64,000 bases of DNA from JAJRTA01 sp965603125. GTDB lineage: Bacteria > Zixibacteria > MSB-5A5 > GN15 > FEB-12. The DNA is taken from NCBI GenBank assembly GCA_965603125.1, contig CBFDBU010000011.1:1-64000 (forward strand), in the 5' to 3' direction. The stretch's first letter is position 1. Each line of letters opens with the position of its first letter. The notes beneath the pieces were generated by a model that was given only the letters and a program-made list of their open reading frames with translations, ran no database searches and had not been told where the DNA came from. Both the position numbers and the translations under genes were made by a program. This document shows, piece by piece, positions 1 to 8,275 of this stretch.

Positions 1-1067
1 GAAGTGAAAACTATCCGGTTATCAGGAGTCCCGTTGGCCTCAAGATGACCGTAATCCTTAAAATAAGAAAAAGACCTGCCCAGATAAAGACCTGTCCCCG
101 GCTCAAAACGTAACTCCACCCCGGGCGCAATCGTCAATGTGGACATACCAGTACCCGCATAAACATGAAGATGAGAAGCCACCTCGTAAGGTAAACCATC
201 ATCGTGAATTGTCGTGTTAAGCATATACGATGGAGTGGTCAACCGAATTGTCTGATTGGTATTGCCTACGTAAGTATTACTCTCAAGATTGACAACATAG
301 CGTTGGTTGTGCAACTGAATGGGATAACCACCATTGTAGTTGATAGTGTTGTTGCGATAAACCACATCGTCAAAGTAGTTGCTAACTAAATGGATGCCCC
401 CACTGTCATTGGAAGAAATTGTGCAATTTTCAATTGAACTGTAAGCAGATCGACCGTAATCATAAATACCATAACCGGTGCAATTAGTAATGGAACAATC
501 GACTAATTCCAGAGTGTCAGTACTCGCACCCATAAACACGCCTGATCCAAGAATGGAATCAATCGTGCAGCTCTTAATCTGTTTTAGCTTGTCGGCCTGA
601 CCACGGAAATATACACCAGCCTGAGCGACACCGAACAAGGTATCCACCGCCCCGGCATACTTGATATCACAGTAAAGTAAACTATCGGAAAGCGTGTAAC
701 TGTGATATTTTATCCCAACCCAGTCACCTGGCTGGGGGACAGGTGCATTGGAAGTGAAAACTATCCGGTTATCAGGAGTCCCGTTGGCCTCAAGATGACC
801 GTAATACTTAAAATAAGAAAAAGACCTGCCTAAATAAAGACCTGTCCCCGGCTCAAAACGTAACTCCACCCCAGGCTCGATCGTCAATGTGGCGACATAA
901 TCACCGTGATAAACATGAAGATGAGAGGTGACAATGTAAGGACTGCCATCTATGCTTAGTGTAGTATTCGTAGTTATGGCTCCACCAATATAGGTTTGAG
1001 CCGTAGAAACATCACTCACAAACAATATTATTGTTACAACGGATAAAATACAGATAAATACCTTCAT
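1..1067 (-). CDS. Secreted right-handed beta-helix protein, C-terminus outside window
   Basis: The reading frame is open from an ATG at 1067 to the window edge, so the C-terminus is missing. A GGGGGA ribosome site precedes the ATG. The N-terminus is a signal peptide: a basic start, a hydrophobic core (VFICILSVVTIILFV) and a likely cut after STA. The rest is rich in short beta-strand repeats with Asn, Gly and Cys (IENCTISSNDSGG, ELVDCSITNC), typical of parallel beta-helix proteins of the pectate-lyase fold. Two copies of a block containing ELRFEPGTGLYLGRSFSYFK lie about 250 residues apart. It is probably exported or surface exposed. No catalytic residues are recognised and the substrate is unknown. 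Confidence 0.7.
   Translation of the reverse strand, partial: MKVFICILSVVTIILFVSDVSTAQTYIGGAITTNTTLSIDGSPYIVTSHLHVYHGDYVATLTIEPGVELRFEPGTGLYLGRSFSYFKYYGHLEANGTPDNRIVFTSNAPVPQPGDWVGIKYHSYTLSDSLLYCDIKYAGAVDTLFGVAQAGVYFRGQADKLKQIKSCTIDSILGSGVFMGASTDTLELVDCSITNCTGYGIYDYGRSAYSSIENCTISSNDSGGIHLVSNYFDDVVYRNNTINYNGGYPIQLHNQRYVVNLESNTYVGNTNQTIRLTTPSYMLNTTIHDDGLPYEVASHLHVYAGTGMSTLTIAPGVELRFEPGTGLYLGRSFSYFKDYGHLEANGTPDNRIVFT
751..899 (-). repeat. Second copy of a 150-bp internal repeat of the beta-helix gene
   Basis: Bases 751-899 nearly repeat bases 1-149 (period 750 bp). Within about the first 55 bases the copies differ at only one or two positions, for example GTAATCC versus GTAATAC. The block encodes the strand pair around the LRFEPGTG motif, so it marks a domain duplication inside the gene. 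Confidence 0.75.
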
Positions 1068-1114
1068 AGCTTCCCCCTGTATCCTAAATGTTTAGATTGA
1101 TTTCTCAGAAACAT

Positions 1115-1147
1115 CAAAAAAGCCCGTGTTTTGAAAACCAACGGGCT
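1115..1147 (-). terminator. Rho-independent terminator, minus strand
   Basis: Read on the minus strand, AGCCCGT (1147-1141) pairs with ACGGGCT (1127-1121) and is followed by a run of T (1120-1116). It lies between the fragment ending at 1225 and the beta-helix gene start, so it ends transcription from upstream. Confidence 0.6.
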
Positions 1148-1224
1148 GCAGTGCTCTATTGATATATGATTTTGAATTTGACTAACTTCTGGATCGTCGA
1201 GTAAGCCCATATAAATAACTCCAA

Positions 1225-1551
1225 TTACGGTTTATTCTCAGGAGTGATGGACCAAGATGCATATCTTCCCAATAAAAGAAATATACTCAAACTTTCATGC
1301 TTGTCAATCCCGAAAGCCCTTATTGACGAGGGTTTCCGGACCTTAACTAACTCCTCGTCCTTGACTCCGTCATATGATAAATAGTCACATTCTATGTCTT
1401 TTGCAGAAAAAACATCCCTTTGAGTGCGAAATTTCAAATGTATAACAATATTGTAAACGCCGGAGTAAAAGTGTCCCAAGGGGCGGTCGAAAAGTGTGCC
1501 ACCCAGGCTTCGCCCGAACAGTAAGGACAAGAGGCCAGCACTACTCGGCAC
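1225..1551 (-). pseudogene. C-terminal gene fragment at the truncated left side of element A
   Basis: This minus-strand frame reads through the IS-like sequence at 1466-1512 and then into about 80 residues that look like a real protein C-terminus (for example ECDYLSYDGVKDEELVKVRK). The first 30 residues come from the junction DNA, so the true N-terminus is gone. I do not recognise the family. It is probably what remains of a host gene, or of an element gene, cut by an insertion or deletion; the terminator at 1115-1147 follows it. Confidence 0.3.
1466..1512. repeat. IS-like tandem terminal repeats (solo end)
   Basis: Two imperfect direct copies about 22 bp apart, TAAAAGTGTCCCA and GAAAAGTGTGCCA, resemble the multiple terminal repeats of IS21-family ends. 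No transposase lies nearby. The site coincides with the point where the element A genes break off. The family assignment is inference. Confidence 0.3.
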
Positions 1552-1585
1552 CGGCCCCTTGTTTCATGATGATCTGCGCAGCAAC

Positions 1586-2153
1586 CTACCCCACCTTGCC
1601 TTTCTTCGGACAAAGCTTCAACTGGTCGATGGCGTGTGACCCACCCGCAATGGGAATCTTGCCGGTCTTCGCCTTGTGATCGAACAGTTTCTGTATCTCC
1701 AGCTCCAGCTCGATCGGCACTTCCCGCTGGTCACACAGCGTGCGAATGTACTGCTCCTGAGTCATCTTGGGCTTCTTGGAGCCGTTTGACACCGCAGAAG
1801 CACCTACAGAGCCGTTGCCTGTGCTGTCACGACCAAGCTCTTCATAGGCCGTCATGCTGACGTTGGTGGCGAACCTGAACGCTCTGGCCACGGCCCTGGT
1901 CTCAGCCATGCGGATCAAGTGCGGCGCGATCCACTCGTTCACGTTGTCAGGGCTGGCGTCGCCCAGACCGTGGAAAGTGCCCTTGCTGGTTGTGACTTCG
2001 GCCGAGACAACTGCCAGCGGCTGGTCTTTTGTCGGCATGTGCAACAGGCAGGTTTTGACCGCGTTCAGCCCCTGTCGGTGGGCCTCGTCGAGCAGACCAG
2101 CGAACAGGATGTACTCCTTGCCGTTGGTAGGTGGTGATCGTCGCCGCACCCAT
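1586..2153 (-). pseudogene. Rad52-like phage single-strand annealing protein, frameshifted near its start
   Basis: The ATG at 2153 overlaps the TGA of the preceding gene and begins MGAATITTY. One extra C near 2130 then shifts the frame, and the sequence resumes as NGKEYILFAGLLDEAHRQGL. Motifs such as AETRAVARAFRFATNVSM, followed by an acidic patch, resemble Rad52/Red-beta-like annealing proteins of phages (family inferred from motifs). The C-terminal part (KKPKMTQEQYIRTL) is a plausible second domain. Unless the shift is a sequencing error, the product could only start at a GTG after the shift, at 2149. It would act in element recombination with the neighbouring 110-residue gene. Confidence 0.5.
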
Positions 2154-2467
2154 CACGCGGCCCCCGTGGCTTTCAGCTCCGGAGAAACCGGATGCGCGTC
2201 TCCGACCCTTTCGACCTTGAACGCCTCTTCACCGAACTCACGGGAGAGGAACCCGGTGAAAATCCGGGCGATGGCGCGTCCGACATCAGTCGCCGCGTCC
2301 ACCACGCAGGAACGCTTTTTCGAGTCCAGGCAGAAGGACGCATCAAGTCGTACCAAAGCTCGACCGTGCAGGCTCTCGGCGGCGAGCACGGCAAGGAGCA
2401 GAGACTCCTCGACGTCCCGGAATGGGACCTTGGTGTTGAAGTTGTATCTGTAGAGTTCGCGGTTCAT
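2153..2467 (-). CDS. Conserved element protein, about 104 residues, unknown function
   Basis: The start at 2467 is chosen because GGAGG lies seven bases upstream and because the element B homologue (52134-52460) begins at the same residue (RELYRYNF). The two proteins are nearly identical across LLAVLAAESLHGR and CVVDAATDVGRAIARIF, and differ only at the C-terminus. No family is recognised. It is coupled by a TGATG overlap to the annealing gene in A, and precedes a DUF669-type gene in B, so a role in recombination or ssDNA handling is possible (inference). Confidence 0.65.
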   Translation of the reverse strand: MNRELYRYNFNTKVPFRDVEESLLLAVLAAESLHGRALVRLDASFCLDSKKRSCVVDAATDVGRAIARIFTGFLSREFGEEAFKVERVGDAHPVSPELKATGAA

Positions 2468-2563
2468 TGTCTTTCCTCCGTTCATTGCGGTCCGTTTGGA
2501 GGGCGCGTCCGGGCCGGATACCGTTGGAGTTTCTCGAACGCCTTGCCGGCATCCGACCCGGTC

Positions 2564-2577
2564 AATACCTACCGGAA
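2564..2577 (-). promoter_or_regulatory. Shared element motif, copy a (upstream of 110-residue gene)
   Basis: Minus strand reads TTCCGGTAGGTATT, about 100 bp before the ATG at 2467. It is the same motif found before seven other element units. Confidence 0.5.
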
Positions 2578-2599
2578 GCGACTCCGGACCGTCGGGCGG

Positions 2600-3184
2600 T
2601 CAGAGGTAGTCCCTCAGTCCGGCGTCCTCGAAGATTGCACACAGCTTTTTGCGGGACTCATAGATCGTTCCCCTCGGAATCCCTGTATCGCGGGAGATCT
2701 CGGTGATGCTTTCCGTTTTGAGGCGCTTGCACAGTTCGCGCAGTTCGGGCGGGAGCTTCTCGATTGTTCTCTGGACATCAAGGGAAAGATCGCGCAACTC
2801 CCACGCGGGTCGTGCAAGCTTGCTGGTGCGGCGCAGGTAGTCCTCCTGGTCGATGGTCTCCATGCGCTCCACAGAGCTGCCTTCTTCGTCCTCGAACCGG
2901 TCGTTCAGGGAGCAGCGGAGGCGATAATCCCGCATACCGGCTTTCTGCGATTCGATAATGGTGGCGGTTTTGTGCTCTACCACCCGGGTGATGAAGGTGT
3001 TGCGCTGAGCACGTCTGGGATCGTATTTCGGCAGTCGTCGGAGCAAGTCCAGCATCATATCCTGCTCCAGGTCCTCGCGGTCGGACTCGGTGAATCCGAC
3101 CCTCCCGACCAATTGTCTGGCCTTGTACTTGATTAGTCGAACGGCATATTCGTCGACTGCTTCCGGGTGATTGTCGAAACCCAT
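2600..3184 (-). CDS. Element-encoded sigma-70 family (ECF-like) sigma factor
   Basis: The protein has 194 residues. Residues about 30-85 look like sigma region 2 (DREDLEQDMMLDLLRRLP followed by NTFITRVVEHKTATIIESQK). Residues about 135-185 look like region 4, with a helix-turn-helix (ITEISRDTGIPRGTIYESRK) after the typical LPPELRELCKRL lead-in. There is no region 3, as in ECF sigmas. The element B copy (52598-53185) is about 90% identical. A sigma factor inside a recombinase element suggests dedicated transcription of element genes; the motif at 2564-2577 lies just downstream. Phage-type late activators are the alternative reading. Confidence 0.75.
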   Translation of the reverse strand: MGFDNHPEAVDEYAVRLIKYKARQLVGRVGFTESDREDLEQDMMLDLLRRLPKYDPRRAQRNTFITRVVEHKTATIIESQKAGMRDYRLRCSLNDRFEDEEGSSVERMETIDQEDYLRRTSKLARPAWELRDLSLDVQRTIEKLPPELRELCKRLKTESITEISRDTGIPRGTIYESRKKLCAIFEDAGLRDYL

Positions 3185-3210
3185 TTGGACCTCCTCGTGG
3201 CCGAGGGGGC

Positions 3211-3281
3211 GTGGGTGCCGACGGAAGCAGTGACCACTATGAGAAGAGGCGTCGCAGGTTCACCGCGTCAGCGGCACCCAC
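3211..3281. promoter_or_regulatory. Inverted repeat upstream of the sigma gene, conserved in both elements
   Basis: GTGGGTGCCG (3211-3220) pairs exactly with CGGCACCCAC (3272-3281). The same arms occur in element B at 53212-53282. It lies between the sigma gene start and the 112-residue gene, so it could be an operator pair, an attenuator or the sigma gene promoter region. Confidence 0.4.
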
Positions 3282-3359
3282 AACGCCTCCACTTCGTGGC
3301 CGGTTAGTTGTCAGGTAGCGAAAAGCTCATTTCACAATTGGGGAGCCAACCCCCCGTTC

Positions 3360-3698
3360 TCAGGCAGTGTTCTCCTCGACATTCATTTTGAATGGGAGGC
3401 CGTGTTTGATCTCGAGCGAGTGGATGACTCCGTTACCCAATGCTTCAACCTGTGTGAAAAAATCGCACACTTGAGCCTTGAGCACGAAATCCTGCTTGGT
3501 GGCCTCCGGTCGTGGGCCGTTTTCCGCGCAGAACTTTATCTCCCTGACCACACGCGGCGGCGGATCAAGGACTAACTCGCCCTCACGGATGACGATCCCC
3601 TCGATGCAACCAAAGTTGATGTGCTGCATCAACTCGATTAGCTGCGTCTTCGGTTGCGAGAGGGAAGACTTCGTAGCGTCACGTTCGGTCTCCTGCAT
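3360..3698 (-). CDS. Conserved element protein, 112 residues, unknown function
   Basis: The protein is almost identical to the element B copy at 53360-53698 (same length, about 90% identity). It has a mixed alpha/beta look, with short motifs HINFGRIEGIVIR and VVREIKFCAENGPRPEATKQ. No enzyme motif or membrane segment is seen. Conservation of length and frame in both elements supports a real gene. It sits between the 327-residue HTH protein and the sigma gene, in an early-region position. Confidence 0.6.
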   Translation of the reverse strand: MQETERDATKSSLSQPKTQLIELMQHINFGCIEGIVIREGELVLDPPPRVVREIKFCAENGPRPEATKQDFVLKAQVCDFFTQVEALGNGVIHSLEIKHGLPFKMNVEENTA

Positions 3699-3850
3699 AT
3701 GACTCCTTCAATCCGAGGGTCTTCTGAATGAGCAGCGCACCGTGCGCTAGCCCGTCACCCTTCGGAGGAATTGCAGGAAACGATTGCAGGAGGTGTGGAG
3801 GCGTCCGCAACCTCGTTAGCTAAAAGGACTACGGCGCGTGGATATGATAA

Positions 3851-3881
3851 TTGCAGTTGCAGGAAGTCGTGCAAACTGCAA
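3851..3881. promoter_or_regulatory. Conserved hairpin downstream of the 327-residue HTH gene
   Basis: TTGCAGTTGCA pairs with TGCAAACTGCAA with one bulged base. The arms are conserved in element B (53850-53880) while the loop differs. Further copies of ATTGCAGG lie about 80-100 bp away. It may be a terminator, or an operator for the neighbouring HTH protein. Confidence 0.4.
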
Positions 3882-3890
3882 TGAGGAAGG

Positions 3891-4874
3891 TTACCCCTTG
3901 AACCTCATAACTTGTTGAAGATCGTTGGCGGTTTCCCAGAGAATGCCGATCTCCCTGTCTAAAGGATCGTTAATTGCTCTGGATATGGAAGATATGCTGA
4001 CATTCAGTTGAGCGGCAAGTTGCTTCTGGGTAGGTCGAAGCAGCAGTAGAGGACTAATCCCGCGATCGCGTGATTTGTATGCGTGATCGCGTGCTGCCCG
4101 CAGGTGTTCTCTTAGTGCCTGCTTAAGACCATCGATGGTAGCAGTCCGTGTGGCACGCTTCTTGGGTTTCTTCTTGGCCGCTTTGCGTGTAGCCCGGTTC
4201 CCAGTTGCCTCGGCCTTGACGAGCCCCGTATTGCGCTTTCTGCGAAGTTCATCCAGACGTTTCACAACCTCTTGACCGGGAATGAGCTTCTTCTTGATCT
4301 CGTCATACTCATTGAGTGGTATGGCAGGCAAGTCCGAAACATCGAGAGTGAGAAGAGCTAACTCACGAAGCCTCGCTTCCGTCTCCTCCCCGAAGACTGT
4401 AGAATCGGGCCTGATGATAACACACGGTACGGACATAATCTGATCACCGTCGAGATCCTTGCCGCCAGGGTAGGGAATCACATGTCTCACTACAGTAGTT
4501 GCAGGCAGTGCTGGCGAGTACTCGGCAATGAGAGGGAAAGACGAGAAAGCCTCCACGATGGCGCACGCTGGACAGGCGCCGATCAGAGTGTTCAACTCAT
4601 GTAGATGCGCCAGTGCCTCGTGTATATCTCTTTGTACATCGTTCCATCGCTTCTCCCTCTTTCGCTTAGAGGCAGTCCTTAGTTGAAACAGGGATAACTC
4701 AACGCGGCCGCGGAACTCGCTGCACGAGAACCCTTTGCAGTGATACTCGCAGAAGACCCATGCCAGATTCTCAAGACATTTCCAAGCCCATCGCGCTGCG
4801 GCGCGTCGGTCTGAATGCTCTTGGAAGTTAACGTCGAAGTGGGATTTGGCGCAACGGTTCTTAGTCATGGCCAT
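3891..4874 (-). CDS. Conserved element HTH protein, 327 residues
   Basis: The C-terminal third carries a helix-turn-helix (PTQKQLAAQLNVSISSISRA) followed by a short acidic helix. The N-terminal half has several Cys residues (CEYHCKGFSCSEF, CPACAI), which could bind a metal. A Lys/Arg-rich linker separates the two parts. The element B copy at 53890-54873 has the same length. It lies directly downstream of the immunity module (lexA in A; XRE/ImmA in B), so it is a likely DNA-binding regulator of the early region. No named family is recognised. Confidence 0.6.
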   Translation of the reverse strand: MAMTKNRCAKSHFDVNFQEHSDRRAAARWAWKCLENLAWVFCEYHCKGFSCSEFRGRVELSLFQLRTASKRKREKRWNDVQRDIHEALAHLHELNTLIGACPACAIVEAFSSFPLIAEYSPALPATTVVRHVIPYPGGKDLDGDQIMSVPCVIIRPDSTVFGEETEARLRELALLTLDVSDLPAIPLNEYDEIKKKLIPGQEVVKRLDELRRKRNTGLVKAEATGNRATRKAAKKKPKKRATRTATIDGLKQALREHLRAARDHAYKSRDRGISPLLLLRPTQKQLAAQLNVSISSISRAINDPLDREIGILWETANDLQQVMRFKG

Positions 4875-4881
4875 TTTGATT

Positions 4882-5532
4882 TCACTTTTTTCGGATTGGC
4901 CGCCTCACTCCGATGACCTTTCCAAGGATGCAAAATCCGTCGTCAGGCCCAATCGGAATGGGTTGGTGTTTCAGATTCTCCGGCCTAAGTTCGATCTTCT
5001 CGTCACGAATGTAAAGCCGCTTCACAGTCGCCTCGTCGCCAAGCAAGGCCACCACGATATCTCCGCTCTCAGCCACTGGCTGCTGGCGGACCACTACGAA
5101 GTCCTGGTCGTTGATACCAGCGTCGACCATACTGTCACCGGCGATTTCCAACGCGAAACAACGCCCCGACTGTGCGATTCTATCTTCGACCAAGATCTCG
5201 CCGATGATGTTCTCCTCAGCGAGAATCGGTTGTCCTGCAGCTACCTGGCCGACAATAGGCACGGGCAATAAATTCGAGGTTTCATCCTCCGGTTCGCAAA
5301 TGACAGCAAGCCCCCGCGCCTTGCGTGGTTCTCTCCGCAGAAAGCCCTTCCGCACGAGTTGGTTCACTTGGTCATGGGCGCTGGCGTGCGATATCCCGAG
5401 GATGTCTGCGAGTTCCTTGATCGTTGGAGGAAATCCTCGCTGGTGTAAGAATCGACGGATATCCTTCAATGTCCTACGCTGTGGGTCGGTTATTTCCTGA
5501 ACGGGGCGTCTGCCTCTTGGTTTGCTATTCAT
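4882..5532 (-). CDS. lexA-like: LexA-like SOS-type repressor
   Basis: Counting from the ATG at 5532 (216 residues), an N-terminal winged helix (PTIKELADILGISHASAHDQV) is followed by the S24 autopeptidase domain. The cleavage site is Ala99-Gly100 in QVAAGQP, the catalytic Ser is 134 (AGDSM) and the Lys is 171 (EATVKR). A GTG at 5541 overlapping the upstream TGA is an alternative start. The family cleaves itself when RecA filaments form, so element A would be induced by DNA damage. The gene is co-transcribed with the nuclease-like gene upstream. Element B keeps only a C-terminal piece of this gene. Confidence 0.85.
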   Translation of the reverse strand: MNSKPRGRRPVQEITDPQRRTLKDIRRFLHQRGFPPTIKELADILGISHASAHDQVNQLVRKGFLRREPRKARGLAVICEPEDETSNLLPVPIVGQVAAGQPILAEENIIGEILVEDRIAQSGRCFALEIAGDSMVDAGINDQDFVVVRQQPVAESGDIVVALLGDEATVKRLYIRDEKIELRPENLKHQPIPIGPDDGFCILGKVIGVRRPIRKK

Positions 5533-5537
5533 GAGAG

Positions 5538-6005
5538 TCACCCTTCGTAGTCTCTCAGAAGATTGAAATTGTCTTGGTACTTCTCAAAGCGGGGGCGAGG
5601 CGTAACCTGGCCGGTCTTCCGGCTGACATTCGTGAACATTATCCGATACTTCCCTGCGTTCTTCCCTGTCTTGTTCTGATTTGCCTCCTTCACAAGGTCG
5701 AGGGAGGGGACGACCCAATAGTGATCGGCTTGTTCAGAGTAGAAGATGAAGAAGAAGTTCGACCTCGGGTTTCGAACTTCCATAGCAGCGAACGTTCCGG
5801 CACTTCTTGGATTGCAGTCTTTCGAACGCGCCTTGATCTGGATATCCAGGTATGTCGGATCGCCATCCACTTCCTTGCGAACCACGCAATCAATCTGTTG
5901 GTCATCCACCAGCGTGAGGTAAACGTCAAAACCACGACGCAGCAGTTCTGCGATTGCAACGAACTCCTGGCGTTTGCCGAACGATGCTGAACTCCTAAAC
6001 GACAC
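5538..6005 (-). CDS. Putative PD-(D/E)XK nuclease-like protein, paired with lexA
   Basis: I prefer the GTG at 6005, with GGAG eight bases upstream; an ATG at 6068 would be leaderless relative to the promoter at 6077-6105. The N-terminus GKRQEFVAIAELLRRGFDV, an acidic residue in QQIDCVVR and the strand DIQIKAR together resemble the E...D...(E/Q)xK core of the PD-(D/E)XK fold. The third motif has Gln instead of Glu/Asp, as in some active families. A binding-only role is possible. It ends four to six bases before lexA, so the two are one operon, and it has no counterpart in element B. Confidence 0.5.
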   Translation of the reverse strand: MSFRSSASFGKRQEFVAIAELLRRGFDVYLTLVDDQQIDCVVRKEVDGDPTYLDIQIKARSKDCNPRSAGTFAAMEVRNPRSNFFFIFYSEQADHYWVVPSLDLVKEANQNKTGKNAGKYRIMFTNVSRKTGQVTPRPRFEKYQDNFNLLRDYEG

Positions 6006-6076
6006 TTCCGTTCTCCACCAACAATTCGAGCCGAGGTGTGCCGTCGGCGCATACCACGGCGAATTCATAAGGTAGT

Positions 6077-6105
6077 ATTATAAGACCTGATAAACGTCAG
6101 GGCAA
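6077..6105 (-). promoter_or_regulatory. Sigma-70 promoter of the nuclease-lexA operon with inverted repeat in the spacer
   Basis: On the minus strand, TTGCCC (6105-6100), a 17-bp spacer and TATAAT (6082-6077) form a good promoter. The spacer contains CCTGA (6086-6090) and TCAGG (6097-6101) as an inverted repeat, well placed to be the LexA operator. Confidence 0.45.
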
Positions 6106-6221
6106 TAGGAAAATGTACATAAAACCACAAATAACGATTTTAGGGCATGGTGGAGAGATAAAGACCGCTGGCGGATAGGGGGAAGTTGGAGAAAAGAGAC
6201 TCGCGGATGTGATGGTCGTGA

Positions 6222-6671
6222 TCAGTCCGTTTGATCTTGGACCAGCTTCTCCCACATCCTGCGCTGGCGGTGCCAGTGAGGAACGGCGGCTACGGGGCGG
6301 ACGTCTTTCTCCATGATCGGATCACGACCCGTAGTAGTGCGGGGAAGGAACAGGATTTCTTCTTGGATGTCCGGAGCAAGATTCAAGAGACTCATGATTT
6401 GCGTGATGCGGGCGCGCGTCACGTAACCCAGGCGGGCAAGGTCGGCATAGTCACTCACTTCGCTGTTTTGGATCAAGCCGGCGAACCGAATGGCGAGCGC
6501 CATCAACCGGGAGATACGAGGCATGTTGCCAGCTTCGACGTTTCGCTTTTCAGGGTTTGGCTCTAATGCCCGTTTCACTCTGCCTCGGTGCCTGCTCTTG
6601 GGTCGAAAGGTCCAGGTAACCTCCAGGGCGCTTGAACCAGGATCGACCTTTGTCGGATCATCTTGTTTCAT
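6222..6671 (-). CDS. HTH protein downstream of the serine recombinase
   Basis: The protein has 149 residues with a basic N-terminus (TFRPKSRHRGRVKRALEP). A central helix-turn-helix (DYADLARLGYVTRARITQIM) is followed by DIQEEILFLP, which resembles the HTH of ParB-like and excisionase-like proteins. It overlaps the end of the recombinase gene by four bases (ATGA), so the two are translationally coupled. The element B copy (57217-57675) is highly similar. A recombination directionality factor or transcription regulator is plausible (inference from position). Confidence 0.6.
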   Translation of the reverse strand: MKQDDPTKVDPGSSALEVTWTFRPKSRHRGRVKRALEPNPEKRNVEAGNMPRISRLMALAIRFAGLIQNSEVSDYADLARLGYVTRARITQIMSLLNLAPDIQEEILFLPRTTTGRDPIMEKDVRPVAAVPHWHRQRRMWEKLVQDQTD

Positions 6672-8275
6672 TGCGATTCCTTTTCATTGGACGGGCTCTT
6701 TTCCGCGCAAAGCGCCTTGATGCCAAGCGACCGGAATGTCACCTTTATGCTTTCGTCTCTGCCGTCGTAGCCGATGCGCTCGATTAAGAGCTTGATGATC
6801 CGGGATTGCTCCCGAGAGTTAAGTGACTTCCAAACCGGCGTGAAGGCCGACAAGGACCGCGCTATTTCCTCTTCGTCTACCGCTTCCCTCTGCAGGGTGA
6901 TGATCTCATCTTCGATCTCCGTCATACGCTGCTCGGCGTTACGAATCTGATCCTGGAGATCGGCCAGTTGGTCAATAGTGGAACTGTCGATTGAAATGCC
7001 CGATGGTTCCCCGATGAGCTTCCGCAGTCTTATGTGCAAACGCCTGAGTTGCTTTTTCTGGACTCGTTGTTCACGGTTCAGTTCCGCAAGGCGGGTTTCA
7101 CTCTTTGCCTGAACCCGCCTCACCGTCTCTGCGATGATCTCCTGGTTGGAGCCGATCCCATGGATATGTTCCACTATAAAGGACTCGATATCATGGGCGT
7201 TGATAGATTTCGTTGGGCACGCCGACCACCCTCGTTGCTGAGCATTCAAGCAGACATAATAGCGGTAGCGTCTGTTCTTCTTAACGGTATAAGTGTGCAT
7301 CATGGCAGTGCCGCAGGGGACGCAATAGAGTAGCCCTCTTAGAAGCGCTCCGTACTTGCTGCGCACGTCTATTCCGCCACTGCGTGCGTTCTGCCTTAGC
7401 AGATCCCGGCCCTGCTGCCACAGGTCCTCGCTAATAATCTGTTCGTGTTCCCCAGGATAAATCGAATCCTTGTATCTTACTTTTCCAGTGTAGATTACAT
7501 TGGTAAGCAAACGGAAAAGGCTATTCTTGGTGAACTGCTTACCTCCGCGCTCCCGTCCCTTTTTGGTGACCCAGTGTTTCGTATGCCAGTTTCGTCGATT
7601 GAGTTCCTGCACGACGGTGAGCAGCCTCTGGCGGTCGAGATACAGGTCGAAAATCGCACGAACCTGTTCAGCTTCCTCCTGGTTGACGACGAGTCGGCCA
7701 GCCTGTGAATCAATGTCATAACCCAACACCGGCATCCCACCGGTCCATTTGCCCTTTTTTCTCGCTGCCGATATCTTGTCCCGCGTGCGCTCGGAGATGA
7801 TCTCCCGCTCGAACTGGGCGAAGGAGAGCAGGATGTTCAGGGTAAGGCGGCCCATTGAACTGGTCGTGTTGAACTGCTGGGTAACCGAAACGAAACTCAC
7901 ACCGTGCTTGTCAAAAAGCCCGATGATGCGAGAAAAGTCGAGCAGCGAGCGACTCAAGCGATCTACCTTGTAGACCACCACACAATCGATCTCACCATTC
8001 TCGATGTCCGAGATAAGGCGTCTGAGTGCGGGGCGTTCCATGTTACCACCAGTGAAGCCGCCGTCGTTATAAGCATCGGGTTGGCAGACCCAACCCTCAT
8101 GCTGCTGACTTCTGATGAATGACTCGGCCGACTCCCGCTGGGCGTCCAGACTGTTGAACTCCTGGTCGAGCCCTTCGTCTGTGGATTTGCGGGTGTATAT
8201 TGCACAGCGGATGGTTCCATTGTGATTCGGGCATATATCTCCTGGCGTAGTGTAAGCCCGACTTCCGGAATTCAT
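6668..8275 (-). CDS. Large serine recombinase (site-specific integrase)
   Basis: The protein has 535 residues. The resolvase catalytic domain (about 20-165) has the nucleophile Ser31 in YTRKST and conserved VVYKVDRLSRS. A recombinase domain (about 175-290) contains LGYDID and HWVTKKG segments. A zinc ribbon (about 300-350) has CVPCGTAM and later paired Cys. A coiled coil (about 375-460, QKKQLRRLHIRLRKL) is typical for synapsis control. The ATG overlaps the preceding TGA (ATGA). It would integrate and excise element A. The paralogue in element B has the same length and about 85% identity, so both may still act on related attachment sites. Confidence 0.93.
   Translation of the reverse strand: MNSGSRAYTTPGDICPNHNGTIRCAIYTRKSTDEGLDQEFNSLDAQRESAESFIRSQQHEGWVCQPDAYNDGGFTGGNMERPALRRLISDIENGEIDCVVVYKVDRLSRSLLDFSRIIGLFDKHGVSFVSVTQQFNTTSSMGRLTLNILLSFAQFEREIISERTRDKISAARKKGKWTGGMPVLGYDIDSQAGRLVVNQEEAEQVRAIFDLYLDRQRLLTVVQELNRRNWHTKHWVTKKGRERGGKQFTKNSLFRLLTNVIYTGKVRYKDSIYPGEHEQIISEDLWQQGRDLLRQNARSGGIDVRSKYGALLRGLLYCVPCGTAMMHTYTVKKNRRYRYYVCLNAQQRGWSACPTKSINAHDIESFIVEHIHGIGSNQEIIAETVRRVQAKSETRLAELNREQRVQKKQLRRLHIRLRKLIGEPSGISIDSSTIDQLADLQDQIRNAEQRMTEIEDEIITLQREAVDEEEIARSLSAFTPVWKSLNSREQSRIIKLLIERIGYDGRDESIKVTFRSLGIKALCAEKSPSNEKESQ

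Noticed and set aside
2192..3136. 314-codon plus-strand frame
   Set aside because: It lies opposite the sigma gene and the 110-residue gene, which have conserved homologues in element B and ribosome sites. Shadow frame.
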